A DNA stretch of 48,169 bases from Burkholderiaceae bacterium (GCA_025458585.1 JALOSD010000012.1:1-48169), one strand, 5' to 3'; positions 16,042-25,004 are shown, counted from the first letter of the stretch. A program made the numbers and translations. The notes: generated by a model not told the origin, from the letters alone.

Positions 16042-16920
16042 ATGACGCAACACACCCTGCCCTGGTTCATCGCCCTCGGCCTGCTCGCCGTGGTCGCCCT
16101 CGTCGGCTGGTGGTGGAGCTCGCGGCGAACGCCGAAACCGGCACCGCTGCCGACCGAGTGGGCCCTGACGCCGCGCCCGGTCTTCAACACCGACGAACGG
16201 CGCATGTACCGCCAGCTGCGCGAAGCGCTGCCGCACCATGTCGTGCTCGCCAAGCTGCCGCTGGTGCGCTTCTGCCAGCCCGCCGATCCGCAGGACGTGC
16301 GCTACTGGTACGACCTCCTCGGCGCGACGCACGTCACGTTCGCGATCTGCAGCGCCAACGGGCGCGTGCTCGCGGCGATCGACTTCGACGACGAGCGCGG
16401 CGGTGCGCGCCGCGCGCTGCAGATCAAGCAGGCGGTGCTGGCGGCGTGCCGCATCCGCTACCTGCGCTGCCCGATCGACCACCTGCCGTCGATCCCAGAG
16501 CTGCAGCTGCTGGTGCCGCAGGCCGGAGCGCCGGCGCGCAGCCCCCAGGCCACCGTCGCGCCGGCCGTCCCGCCGCGGCGCGACGACGCCCCCGAGGCGC
16601 TCGCGGTGGCGCCCACGTCGCGCCGGCGTCAGCGCCGGCGGCCGCTGTGGGAAGACTCGGGCTTCTTCCACGATTCGTTCTTCGGCGTCGACAGCCGCGT
16701 CGATGCCGGCCCGCCGAGCGAGTTCAGCCCCTTCACGGCGCCATCGGCCGCGTCGGTGTCTTTGACGGCACCGCCGCCACCGTCGCGCACGATGCTCGAC
16801 GACGGCGACCACGTGCCGTTGCCGCTGCCGCGCGCGCCGGGCGGCTGGTCGGCAGCGGACGACGGCACGTCGGTGCCGGCCGAGCCGATGCGGCGCTACG
16901 GCACCTCGGCCAACCCTTGA
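16042..16920 (+). CDS. Membrane-anchored DUF2726 protein
   Basis: A 292-residue protein with one N-terminal membrane segment (residues 6-25, WFIALGLLAVVALVGWWW), then a DUF2726 domain at about 45-155. Family features are NTDERRMYRQLREALP, VRFCQPAD, FAICSANGRVLAAIDFDDERG and a C-terminal RCPIDHLPSIPEL. The domain has a restriction-endonuclease-like or nuclease-related fold and normally binds nucleic acid or a partner, but no function is settled. The last 130 residues are Pro/Ala/Arg-rich and probably disordered. Its stop overlaps the TTG start of srkA (TTGA), so the two proteins are made together. Confidence 0.8.
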   Translation: MTQHTLPWFIALGLLAVVALVGWWWSSRRTPKPAPLPTEWALTPRPVFNTDERRMYRQLREALPHHVVLAKLPLVRFCQPADPQDVRYWYDLLGATHVTFAICSANGRVLAAIDFDDERGGARRALQIKQAVLAACRIRYLRCPIDHLPSIPELQLLVPQAGAPARSPQATVAPAVPPRRDDAPEALAVAPTSRRRQRRRPLWEDSGFFHDSFFGVDSRVDAGPPSEFSPFTAPSAASVSLTAPPPPSRTMLDDGDHVPLPLPRAPGGWSAADDGTSVPAEPMRRYGTSANP

Positions 16921-17951
16921 GCTCCGGCTCCCGCGGGCCTGCCGGCGGCTACGCCGGCCTCACGCCCGACCGCGTGATCGACGCGCTGGCGGCCGTCGGC
17001 CTGCAACCCGACGGCCGGCTGCTGCAGCTCAATTCGTACGAGAACCGCGTCTACCAGGCCTACCGCGACGACGGCCCGCCGGTCGTCGCCAAGTTCTACC
17101 GCGCCGGGCGCTGGAGCGACGGGCAAATCCTCGAGGAACACGCGTTCGCACACGAACTGGCGGCCGCCGACGTGCCCGTCGTCGCGCCGCTGCCGCTGAC
17201 GACCGCCTCGGCCGCGCTGCGCGTCGAAGGCACGCCGCCCACGCTGGCCCTCGACGCCGACGGCGACCTGCGCTTCAGCGTCAGCCCCTGCTGGCCGGGC
17301 CGCGCGCCCGAGCTCGACGACCCCGCCGTGACGGCGTGGCTCGGCCGCTTCCTCGGCCGCCTGCACGCCGTCGGCACCCGACGGCCGTTCCGGCACCGCC
17401 GCCGGCTCGACGTCGAGACCTATGGCGAAGCGTCGAGCCGGCTGCTGCTCGACGGCGACTTCGTCGACCAGGCCCAGCTCGCCGCCTGGCGCGACGCCTG
17501 CGACCGCGCACTCGACCTCACGCGCCGCGCTTTCGAGCGTGTCGACGGCCTGCGCACGCTGCGTCTTCACGGCGACTGCCACCCCGGCAACATCCTGTGG
17601 CGCGAGGGCGACGGCGACGACCGCGGACCGCACGTGGTCGACCTCGACGACGCGTGCACCGGCCCGGCGGTGCAGGACCTGTGGATGCTGCTGCCCGATG
17701 CGGCGCAGGCACCGGTGCAGCGGCAGGCGATGTTCGACGGCTACCGCCTCTTCATGGCCTTCGACGAGCGCGAGCTGACGCTGATCGAACCCCTGCGCAC
17801 GCTGCGCATGCTGCACCACAGCGCGTGGATCGCGCAGCGCTGGGGCGACCCGGCGTTCCCGATCGCGTTCCCGTGGTTCGGCACGCCGGCGTACTGGACG
17901 CAGCAGATCACGCAGCTGCGCGAGCAGGTCGACGCGATGGCGGCGGTCTGA
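16917..17951 (+). CDS. srkA: Stress response serine/threonine kinase SrkA (YihE)
   Basis: A 344-residue kinase of the YihE/SrkA family, which in E. coli protects cells from stress-induced death and acts in the Cpx response. Close matches to the E. coli protein include LNSYENRVYQ, VAKFYRAGRWSDGQILEEH (with the ATP-binding Lys), the catalytic loop LHGDCHPGNILW, the metal site VDLDDACTGPAVQDLWMLL and the C-terminal PFPW-type stretch FPIAFPWFGTPAYW. The start is TTG 16917, overlapping the previous stop; GTG 16974 is the only other reasonable choice and would remove part of the N-terminal strand. dsbA, the partner in E. coli, is not here. Confidence 0.92.
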   Translation: MSSGSRGPAGGYAGLTPDRVIDALAAVGLQPDGRLLQLNSYENRVYQAYRDDGPPVVAKFYRAGRWSDGQILEEHAFAHELAAADVPVVAPLPLTTASAALRVEGTPPTLALDADGDLRFSVSPCWPGRAPELDDPAVTAWLGRFLGRLHAVGTRRPFRHRRRLDVETYGEASSRLLLDGDFVDQAQLAAWRDACDRALDLTRRAFERVDGLRTLRLHGDCHPGNILWREGDGDDRGPHVVDLDDACTGPAVQDLWMLLPDAAQAPVQRQAMFDGYRLFMAFDERELTLIEPLRTLRMLHHSAWIAQRWGDPAFPIAFPWFGTPAYWTQQITQLREQVDAMAAV

Positions 17952-17969
17952 CGCGCCGCCGCACCGGCG

Positions 17970-19850
17970 TCAGGTCGCCAGCAGGCGGTTGACGCGCCGC
18001 ACGTAGGCCGCCGGATCGTCGAGCTGCCCGCCCTCGGCGAGCCAGGCCTGATCGAACAGGATGTGCGCGAGGTCGTCGAAGCGCTCGCTGCCTTCGGGTG
18101 CATCGAGCCGCTTGACCAGCGCGTGCTCGGGGTTCACTTCGAGGATCGGCAGCGACTTCGGCGCCTGCTGGCCCGCCTGCTTGAGCAGCCGCGCCAGGTG
18201 CGCGCTCATGTCGCCCTCGTCGACGACGATGCACGCCGGCGACTCGACGAGCCGCGTCGTCACGCGCACGTCCTTCGCGCGGTCCTTCAGCACCGACCTC
18301 AGCCGCTCGAGCAGCGGCTTGACCGCCTCGGCGGCCTGCTCGGCCTGCTTCTTCTCCTCGTCGTCTTGCAGCTTGCCGAGGTCGACCGCGCCCTTGGCGA
18401 CGCTTTGCAGCGGCCTGCCGTCGAACTCGTACAGGTGCGCGAGCATCCACTCGTCGACGCGGTCGACGAGCAGCAGCACCTCGATGCCCTTCTTGCGGAA
18501 GATCTCGAGCTGCGGGCTCGCCTTGGCCGCGGCCAGGCTGTCGGCGGTGACGTAGTAGATCGCCTCCTGGCCGTCCTTCATGCGGCTCACGTAGTCGGCG
18601 AAGCTCACACCGTCGTCGGCCTGCGTCGAGGCGAAGCGCAGCAGCCTGGCGAGCCGCTCCTGGTTGGCGTGGTCCTCGCCGAGACCTTCCTTCAGCACGG
18701 CGCCGAACTCGGTCCAGAACGCGGTGTACTTGTCCTTCTGGTTCTCGGCGACGTCCTCGAGCATGCCCAGCACGCGCTTCGTGCAACCCTCGCGGATGGC
18801 CTTCACGTCGCGGCTTTCCTGCAGCAGCTCGCGGCTGACGTTCAGCGGCAGGTCGGCCGAGTCGATCACGCCCTTGACGAAGCGCAGGTACGTCGGCATC
18901 AGCGCCTGCGCGTCGTCCATGATGAACACGCGCTTGACGTACAGCTTCACGCCGCCGTGCTTGTCGCGGTTCCACAGGTCGAACGGCGCCTTCGCCGGCA
19001 CGTACAGCAGCTGCGTGTACTCGCTGCGGCCCTCGACGCGGTTGTGCGTGTAGGCCAGCGGCGCCTCGCTGTCGTAGCTGATCTGCTTGTAGAACTCCTG
19101 GTACTGGGCGTCGGTGATCTCGCTCTTGGCGCGCGTCCACAGCGCGGCGGCCTTGTTGACGGTCTCCCACTCGTCCTTCGGCACGTACTCGCCCTTGTCC
19201 TGGTCCCACTCCTCCTTCTTCATCAGGATGGGCAGCGAGATGTGGTCGGAGTACTTGCCGATGATCGACTTGAGCTTCCAGGCCTTGGCGAACTCCTCCT
19301 CGCCGTCGCGCAGGTGCAGGATGACGTCGGTGCCGCGCTGCTTGCGCGTGATCGGCTCGACGTCGAACTCGCCGCTGCCGTCGCTCGTCCAGCGCACGCC
19401 CTCCTCGTGCTCGAGGCCCGCGCGGCGCGACTCGACCGTGATGCGGTCGGCGACGATGAAGCCCGAGTAGAAGCCGACGCCGAACTGGCCGATCAGGTTG
19501 GCGTCCTTCTTCTGCTCGCCCTCGAGCTTCGACAGGAACTCGCGCGTGCCGCTCCTGGCGATCGTGCCCAGGTGCTGCACCGCCTCCTCGGCGCTCATGC
19601 CGATGCCGTTGTCGCGGATCGTCAGCGTCTTCGCCGCCGGGTCGAAGAAGACCCGGATCTCGAGGTTCGGCGCGTCCTCGTAGAGGTCGCTGCGGTTCAG
19701 CGCCTCGAAGCGCAGCTTGTCGCAGGCGTCGCTCGCGTTGGAGACCAGCTCGCGCAGGAAGATCTCCTTGTTCGAGTACAGCGAGTGGGTGACGAGGTGC
19801 AGGATCTGCTTGACCTCGGCCTGGAAGGACAGGGTTTGCTTGTCGCTCAT
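17970..19850 (-). CDS. htpG: Molecular chaperone HtpG (Hsp90)
   Basis: The bacterial Hsp90, an ATP-driven homodimeric chaperone of the cytoplasm. At 626 residues it is full length. The N-terminal GHKL ATPase domain is clear: ELVSNASDACDKLR with the catalytic Glu, DNGIGMSAEE, GQFGVGFYSGF and GTDVILHL. The middle domain has LPLNVSRELLQESRDVKAIR with the key Arg, and the C-terminal dimerisation domain ends in YVRRVNRLLAT. It is last in a same-strand run and 91 bp behind the DUF493 gene; that gap may hold its own promoter, but I see no heat-shock sigma-32 consensus. Confidence 0.98.
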   Translation of the reverse strand: MSDKQTLSFQAEVKQILHLVTHSLYSNKEIFLRELVSNASDACDKLRFEALNRSDLYEDAPNLEIRVFFDPAAKTLTIRDNGIGMSAEEAVQHLGTIARSGTREFLSKLEGEQKKDANLIGQFGVGFYSGFIVADRITVESRRAGLEHEEGVRWTSDGSGEFDVEPITRKQRGTDVILHLRDGEEEFAKAWKLKSIIGKYSDHISLPILMKKEEWDQDKGEYVPKDEWETVNKAAALWTRAKSEITDAQYQEFYKQISYDSEAPLAYTHNRVEGRSEYTQLLYVPAKAPFDLWNRDKHGGVKLYVKRVFIMDDAQALMPTYLRFVKGVIDSADLPLNVSRELLQESRDVKAIREGCTKRVLGMLEDVAENQKDKYTAFWTEFGAVLKEGLGEDHANQERLARLLRFASTQADDGVSFADYVSRMKDGQEAIYYVTADSLAAAKASPQLEIFRKKGIEVLLLVDRVDEWMLAHLYEFDGRPLQSVAKGAVDLGKLQDDEEKKQAEQAAEAVKPLLERLRSVLKDRAKDVRVTTRLVESPACIVVDEGDMSAHLARLLKQAGQQAPKSLPILEVNPEHALVKRLDAPEGSERFDDLAHILFDQAWLAEGGQLDDPAAYVRRVNRLLAT

Positions 19851-19941
19851 CGTCGTGTTCGGGTGTCAGGCGGCGCCCCCGCGCCGGCGCGCAGGAGATG
19901 GGGACGCCGCGACGGGCTTCAAGAGCCCCGGCGCGGCGCGG

Positions 19942-20217
19942 TCAGAGAACCACCTTGACCATCGGGTGCGTGCTGAGCGTGCGGTACAGCTCGTCGAGCT
20001 GCTCGCGGCTGGTCGCGGTGACCGTCACCGTCAGGCCCAGGTAGTTGCCGCCGCGGCTCGGGCGCTCCTCGACGGTGGCCGGGTCGAAGCCGGGGTCGAA
20101 ACGTTGCACGACCTGCACGATCGCGGCGCGGAAGCCCTCGACGTGCGCGCCCATCACCTTGATCGGGAACGCGCTCGGGTACTCGATCAGACTCTGCTCG
20201 GGGGGGATCTCGCGCAT
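19942..20217 (-). CDS. ybeD: DUF493 (YbeD) family protein
   Basis: A 91-residue ACT-like small protein. Signatures are LIEYPSAFPIKVMGAHVEGF, GGNYLGLTVTVTATSREQLDELYRTL and the terminal HPMVKVVL. In most beta- and gammaproteobacteria it sits between dacA (or dat) and the lipoate genes lipB and lipA, and a regulatory role in lipoate metabolism has been proposed. Here dacA and dat precede it but htpG follows it, so lipB and lipA must be elsewhere. It starts 21 bp after dat. Confidence 0.9.
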   Translation of the reverse strand: MREIPPEQSLIEYPSAFPIKVMGAHVEGFRAAIVQVVQRFDPGFDPATVEERPSRGGNYLGLTVTVTATSREQLDELYRTLSTHPMVKVVL

Positions 20218-20238
20218 CCGGCGGCGCCTTGCGGCGGG

Positions 20239-21132
20239 TCAGAGGGATTGTTCGAGCTTGGCGCGCTGGTACGCCTCGTACAGCCTGGCGTAGACCGGCC
20301 CCGGCTTGCCGCGCAGCGCACCGTGGCCGACGGGCTCGCCGTCGATCTTCGTCACCGGCAGCACTTCCTTCGTCGCCGAGCTGAGCAGCACCTCGTCCGC
20401 CGCGCGCACGTCGGCCTCGCTGATCGGGCGCAGGTTGTAGGCGATGCCTTCCTCCTCGCACAACTCCTTCAGCAACTCATAGCGAATGCCCTCGAGCACA
20501 TGCTCGCTCTTCGGCGGACCGAGCAGCGCGCCCTCGTGCACGACCCAGACGTTGCTCGCCGCCGCTTCGGTCAACCAGCCGTCGCGGAACAGGATCGTCT
20601 CGATCGCGCCCTGGTCGGCCGAGATCTGGCGCGCCAGCACGGCGCCGAGCAGGCTGGTGCTCTTGATGTCGCCGCGCTCCCAGCGGAAGTCGACCGCCGT
20701 CGTGCAGGCGACGCCGTGATGCCGCTGCTCGGCACTCGCCGGCTTCATCGGGTTGGCCATCATGAACACGGTGGGCTCGATGTCCGGCGGCATCACGTGG
20801 TCGCGCGGTGCGACGCCGCGCGTGACCTGCAGGTAGACGAGCTGGTCGACGGCGCCGGTGCGCTCGTGCAGCGAGTCGACGAGGCGGCGGCTGCGCTCGA
20901 GCCACTCGCCGCGCGTCGCCGGCGCCGCGATGCGCACCTTCGCCAGGCTACGCTCGAGCCGCGCCATGTGCTCGGCGAAGCGGAACAGCCGCCGGCCGTA
21001 GACCGGGAGCACCTCGTAGACACCGTCGCCGAAGATGAAGCCGCGGTCGAGCACGCTGACCTTGGCCTCGCTCAGGCGCTGGTAGTGACCGTTGAGGAAG
21101 CAGAGGTCGTCGGGCAGGGTCGGGGCGGGCAT
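20239..21132 (-). CDS. dat: D-amino acid aminotransferase
   Basis: A class IV PLP-dependent aminotransferase interconverting D-alanine with D-glutamate and other D-amino acids. The 297-residue protein has the PLP-binding Lys157 in RGDIKSTSLLGAVLARQ, the early YEVLPVYGRRLFR strand, ASNVWVV, and VLLSSATKEVLPV near the end. Location between dacA and DUF493 fits a role in supplying or reusing D-amino acids of the wall. Branched-chain aminotransferase (IlvE) is a close relative, but the ARQ-SADQ region and the gene order favour Dat. Confidence 0.9.
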   Translation of the reverse strand: MPAPTLPDDLCFLNGHYQRLSEAKVSVLDRGFIFGDGVYEVLPVYGRRLFRFAEHMARLERSLAKVRIAAPATRGEWLERSRRLVDSLHERTGAVDQLVYLQVTRGVAPRDHVMPPDIEPTVFMMANPMKPASAEQRHHGVACTTAVDFRWERGDIKSTSLLGAVLARQISADQGAIETILFRDGWLTEAAASNVWVVHEGALLGPPKSEHVLEGIRYELLKELCEEEGIAYNLRPISEADVRAADEVLLSSATKEVLPVTKIDGEPVGHGALRGKPGPVYARLYEAYQRAKLEQSL

Positions 21133-21162
21133 GGCGGGCCTTCTCGTCGGCGGGCGGTCAGC

Positions 21163-22353
21163 TTAACGGATCCACAGCCGCAGCGCATCCCAGGCGCGGC
21201 CGACGAGGCCTGCCTCGGGCACGGCATCGAGCACGACGAGCGGCACCTCGCCCACCGGCGCGCCGGCGGCGGTCATGATCTGCAGCGTGCCCACGCGCTG
21301 GCCCTTGGCCAGCGGCGCGACGAGCGGGTCGACGCGATTGATGCTGGTGCGCAGCCGGCTCGCCTCGCCGCGCGGCACCGCGAGCACGACGTCGCGCTCG
21401 GCGCCGAGCCTGGCCTGCGGCTGCGCGCCCTTCCAGACCTCGGGGCTGACGATCGCCGCGCCGCCGTCGAACAGCTTGATGGCGTCGAACGCGGCGTAGC
21501 CCCAGTTCAGCAGCTTCTGGCTCTCGTTGGCGCGCGCCTCGCGCGAGTCGGTGCCCATCACGACGCTGAGCAGCCGCCGCTTGCCCGGCGTGTTGCCGCC
21601 GGGGCCGAGGTTCGGGAAGTCGCGGTTCGCGCTCGCGACGAGGCAGTAGCCGGCGGCCGCCGTGTAACCGGTCTTCATGCCGTCGACCGTCGGGTCGCGG
21701 CGCAGCAGCAGGTTGCGGTTGTCCTGCCGGATGCGGTTGTACGTGTACTCGCGGATCGAGTAGTAGCGGTAGTGCTCGGGGAAGTCCTGGATCACCTTCG
21801 ACGCGATCACGGCGATGTCGCGCGGGCTCGAGCGGTGTCCGGGCTCGGTCATCCCGGTAACGTTGCGGAACTCGGTGTTCTTCAGCCCCCAGGCCTGCGC
21901 CTGGCGGTTCATCAGCGCGACGAAGCCCTCGACCGAGCCGGCGACGCCCTCAGCGAGCGCGACCGACGCGTCGTTGCCCGACTGCACGATCATGCCGTGC
22001 AGCAGCTCGTCGACGGTGGGCGTCATCGTCGGGTTGATGAACATCAGCGACGGGTCGCCCTTGCGCTCGTCCCACGCGCGCTGGCTGACCGGCAGCGTCT
22101 GCTCGAGCGTGAGCTTCTTGTCGCGCAGCGCCGTGAAGACGACGTACGCCGTCATCAGCTTCGTCAGCGACGCCGGGTCTGCTGGCGCGTCGGCGTCGCG
22201 CTCGGCGAGCGTCTGGCCAGTGGTCAGGTCGAGCAGCACGTACTGGCGCGCCGCGATCTCGGGTGGCGACACCGGCTGCGCCCGCGCGACGGCGAACACG
22301 AGCGACAGCGACAGCAGGATGGCGAACAGACGGAAGGCAGGCAGACGGTTCAT
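21163..22353 (-). CDS. dacA: D-alanyl-D-alanine carboxypeptidase (PBP5/6 type)
   Basis: A low-molecular-weight penicillin-binding protein that trims the terminal D-Ala from pentapeptides in the periplasm. The 396-residue protein has a signal peptide (residues 1-25, ending AVARA), the active-site SLTK at 62-65, SGN at 125-127 and KTG at 227-229, then a C-terminal PBP5-associated beta domain from about 290. The extreme C-terminus (RAWDALRLWIR) is an amphipathic helix that anchors such proteins to the membrane. It starts the dacA-dat-DUF493 set and lies 52 bp behind the hydrolase gene. Confidence 0.96.
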   Translation of the reverse strand: MNRLPAFRLFAILLSLSLVFAVARAQPVSPPEIAARQYVLLDLTTGQTLAERDADAPADPASLTKLMTAYVVFTALRDKKLTLEQTLPVSQRAWDERKGDPSLMFINPTMTPTVDELLHGMIVQSGNDASVALAEGVAGSVEGFVALMNRQAQAWGLKNTEFRNVTGMTEPGHRSSPRDIAVIASKVIQDFPEHYRYYSIREYTYNRIRQDNRNLLLRRDPTVDGMKTGYTAAAGYCLVASANRDFPNLGPGGNTPGKRRLLSVVMGTDSREARANESQKLLNWGYAAFDAIKLFDGGAAIVSPEVWKGAQPQARLGAERDVVLAVPRGEASRLRTSINRVDPLVAPLAKGQRVGTLQIMTAAGAPVGEVPLVVLDAVPEAGLVGRAWDALRLWIR

Positions 22354-22405
22354 CGATTGGGGCAGGGAACGGAAGCGGATCGCCCGGCACGACCGGGCGC
22401 GGAGC

Positions 22406-23038
22406 TCATGCGGCGAACGAGCGCACCACCAGCGACTTGAGCAGCGGCAGCTGGCCGTGGAAGAAGTGGCCGACGCCGGGCACGACGACGACGGGCAGCG
22501 ACTGCGACCGCGCCCAGTCGAGCGTGGCCGCGAGCGGCACCACGTCGTCGGCCTCGCCGTGGATCACGAGCGTATGTTCGGGTACCGGGGCGACGTCGAA
22601 GTTCCCCGTGGCCGGCGCGACGAGCACGAGCCGCTGCGCCGGCGGCTGCAGGCGCGCGGCGGCCTGCGACGCGACGTAGCCGCCGAACGAGAAGCCGCCG
22701 AGCGCGAACGGCAGCGTCGGATCGCGCACGGCGGCGATCACCGCGAGCGCGTCGTCGACCTCGCCGCGTCCGCCGTCCCAGTGGCCCTGCGACGCACCGA
22801 CGCCGCGGAAGTTGAAGCGCACGGTGCGCCAGCCGACCTGTCGCAGCGCGCGCGCGAGCGTCTGCACGACCTTGTTGTCCATCGTGCCGCCGTGCAGCGG
22901 GTGCGGGTGGCACAGCACCGCGACGCCGCGCGGCGGCACGTCGTGCGCGGGCGGCTCGTCGAGCGCGCACTCGATCGCCCCGGCCGGGCCGGCCACCGCC
23001 AGCCGCTGCGTGAGCGCGTTCACGTGCGCGACGCTCAA
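22406..23038 (-). CDS. Small alpha/beta hydrolase (YfcG/COG2945 type)
   Basis: A 210-residue cytoplasmic alpha/beta hydrolase. The family signature VAVLCHPHPLHGGTMDNKVVQTLA is near residues 39-61 and FNFRGVGASQG follows; the nucleophile is Ser117 in GFSFGG. The likely acid is Asp in HGEADDVVP and the histidine is in VPGVGHFFHG. The substrate is unknown; esters or acyl chains are usual for this group. Its ATG overlaps the stop of the upstream ferredoxin-like gene by four bases, so the two are co-translated. Confidence 0.87.
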   Translation of the reverse strand: MSVAHVNALTQRLAVAGPAGAIECALDEPPAHDVPPRGVAVLCHPHPLHGGTMDNKVVQTLARALRQVGWRTVRFNFRGVGASQGHWDGGRGEVDDALAVIAAVRDPTLPFALGGFSFGGYVASQAAARLQPPAQRLVLVAPATGNFDVAPVPEHTLVIHGEADDVVPLAATLDWARSQSLPVVVVPGVGHFFHGQLPLLKSLVVRSFAA

Positions 23039-23361
23039 CGACCCACGCCGGGCGGCAGCAGCAGGCGCTCGACGACGCGGCCGTCCTTCAGGTGCGCGTC
23101 AACGATCTCGTCGATGTCGGCGTGGTCGACGTAGCTGTACCAGACCGCCTCGGGGTAGACAACCGCCACCGGCCCGCCGGCGCAGCGGTCGAGGCAGCCG
23201 GCCCGGTTGACGCGAACCTTGCCCGGGCCGGCGAGCCCGGCCGCCTTCACGCGCGCCTTGCAGCGCTCGAACGCAGACTGCGCGTCGTGCTGCGCGCAGC
23301 AGGCCTCGCCACCGTCGCGCTGGTTCAGGCAGAAGAAGATGTGGCGCTCGTAGTAGCTCAT
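23035..23361 (-). CDS. Thioredoxin-like [2Fe-2S] ferredoxin
   Basis: A 108-residue protein of the COG3411 type. It has the cysteine set of the thioredoxin-like [2Fe-2S] fold: Cys11 (FFCLNQR), Cys21/22 (EACCAQH), and Cys56 and Cys60 (GCLDRCAGGP). It is a small electron carrier or cluster protein; the partner is unknown. The ATG at 23361 (MSYYERHIFFCLN) is the family start. A further seven upstream residues in the frame have no support. It overlaps the hydrolase gene by four bases and follows the VanZ-like gene by 24 bp. Confidence 0.9.
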   Translation of the reverse strand: MSYYERHIFFCLNQRDGGEACCAQHDAQSAFERCKARVKAAGLAGPGKVRVNRAGCLDRCAGGPVAVVYPEAVWYSYVDHADIDEIVDAHLKDGRVVERLLLPPGVGR

Positions 23362-23385
23362 CGTGGCCGGGATTGTAGGCAAGGG

Positions 23386-24495
23386 TCAACCCGCATCCGG
23401 GCGGCCAAGCCTGGACAGCAGCCACGCCATCGCCACGTAGGGCCACAGCCAGCCGACCCACTGCGCGAGGCCGTGGAAGCGGATGAAGCGGCCCTGCTGC
23501 CAGGCCTGCAGGCTCAGCGCGTGGTACGGGTCCGCCGGCGCGGTCGCGACGACGGCCACGAGCGCCGTCAGCGCGACGAGCCCGAGCCCGGCCGCCAGAC
23601 GGCGTGGTGCCGCCGCGCACAGCAGCGCGAGCGCGAGGCCGCCGGCGAGGCCGGGGCCGGTGGCCGACGTCCACCACGCGAGGGCGTTCTCGGGGCCGAA
23701 GTTCAGCGCCGTCGACAGCGCCGTCGTCGCGATAGCGACCACGGCGGCACCGACGGCGAGCCCGACGCGCTGCCACCCCGGGTGCGCCACCGCGTAGGCG
23801 ACGAGGCAGGGCGCGAGCAGACCGAGCGCGATGGCGAGCGCCTCGCCGAGGCGCGACAGCGGCCGCCCGGCTCCGGCGGGCGCGAGGAACGGCACCGCGG
23901 CGTCGGCCCACGGCGTGCCGTCGAGCAGCGCGAGCGCGAAGGCACGCGCCTCGTCCCAGACCTGCCCGAGGCCCAGCGGCACCGGTGGCGGAAACAGCAG
24001 GCCCACGGGCCACAGCAACAGCAGCGCGATCGCGCCCGCGCTGCTGCGCACGAAGAGTCGGTCGCGCAGCGTCTGCCAGCGCTCGAGCCCGCCGAGCGCG
24101 TGCACCGCGAGCGCGAGCAGCGCGCCGAGCAGCGCGCCGGCAACGTTGAGCGTGAAGTCGAGCAGCGACGGCACGCGCGCGGGCGTCCACTGCTGCACGA
24201 CCTCGAGCGCGTACGACAGCGTGGCGGCGAGCGCCACCGCGAGCGCGAGCGCGGCGATGCGCCCAGCGCCGCCTCGCACCGCGGCGACACACAGCAGCGC
24301 GCCGAGCGGCAGGTAGCCGAGGACGTTCGACACGATGTCGAAGCTCGGGAACCACGCTGGCCATGGCAGCGCGAGCACCGGCGGCAACCCGCCGCGCGGC
24401 AGCCGCCAGCCGGTCGCCGGATACAGGCTCGCGTAGACGATCAGCGCCGCGTAGGCGAGCGCGAGCCAGGTGGCCGAACTGCGCGTGCGCGCCAT
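23386..24495 (-). CDS. VanZ-like integral membrane protein
   Basis: A 369-residue membrane protein with about nine to ten helices. The first half is a VanZ-like domain: ALIVYASLYPATGWR, FDIVSNVLGYLPLGALL and SYALEVVQQWTPARVPSLLDFTLNVAGALLG. VanZ gives low-level teicoplanin resistance in enterococci, but proteobacterial members have no known role and probably act on the envelope. The second half is hydrophobic and not conserved in VanZ. It follows hemJ by 10 bp and precedes the ferredoxin gene. Confidence 0.8.
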   Translation of the reverse strand: MARTRSSATWLALAYAALIVYASLYPATGWRLPRGGLPPVLALPWPAWFPSFDIVSNVLGYLPLGALLCVAAVRGGAGRIAALALAVALAATLSYALEVVQQWTPARVPSLLDFTLNVAGALLGALLALAVHALGGLERWQTLRDRLFVRSSAGAIALLLLWPVGLLFPPPVPLGLGQVWDEARAFALALLDGTPWADAAVPFLAPAGAGRPLSRLGEALAIALGLLAPCLVAYAVAHPGWQRVGLAVGAAVVAIATTALSTALNFGPENALAWWTSATGPGLAGGLALALLCAAAPRRLAAGLGLVALTALVAVVATAPADPYHALSLQAWQQGRFIRFHGLAQWVGWLWPYVAMAWLLSRLGRPDAG

Positions 24496-24505
24496 CGTCG
24501 CCGCG

Positions 24506-24946
24506 TCAGAACGGCTTGACGACGACCAGCACGACGATGGCGATGAACAGCAGCACCGTGATCTCGTTGAACACGCGGTACCAGCGGTGGCTGCGCCGGT
24601 TGGCCGAGCGTTCGAAGTCGCCGAGCAGGCGCCGGCACCAGACGTGATAGCCGAGCACGGCGACGACGCCGGCGAGCTTGGCGTGCATCCAGCCCTGGTC
24701 GGCGCCGAGACCGACGCCGTAGCCGAGCCACAGCACGAGGCCGAGCACGACGGCGGGCACCATCAGCAGCGTCGCGAAGCGGTAGAGCTTGCGCGACATC
24801 AGCAGCAGCCGCTCGCGCTCGGCGTGGCTGTCGGGCGCCACCATCGCCAGGTTGACGTAAAGCCGCGGCAGGTAGAACAGGCCCGCGAACCAGCTCGCGA
24901 CGAACACAATGTGGAACGCCTTGATCCAGAGATACGCCGAACTCAT
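24506..24946 (-). CDS. hemJ: Protoporphyrinogen oxidase HemJ
   Basis: A 146-residue membrane protein with four helices. The HemJ family oxidises protoporphyrinogen IX in heme synthesis. Signatures are WIKAFHIVFVASWFAGLFYLPRLYV, with the conserved histidine in the first helix, and GWMHAKLAGVVAVLGYH with a second. The start MSSAYLWIKAFH is canonical. It lies divergent from hemB, another heme gene, across a 289-bp gap, so the two may share regulation. Confidence 0.9.
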   Translation of the reverse strand: MSSAYLWIKAFHIVFVASWFAGLFYLPRLYVNLAMVAPDSHAERERLLLMSRKLYRFATLLMVPAVVLGLVLWLGYGVGLGADQGWMHAKLAGVVAVLGYHVWCRRLLGDFERSANRRSHRWYRVFNEITVLLFIAIVVLVVVKPF

Positions 24947-25004
24947 CGCGTCATTATCGCGAGCGGCCCGCGTGCCCGCGGCGTGGCGGCGACCCACAAA
25001 GAAA

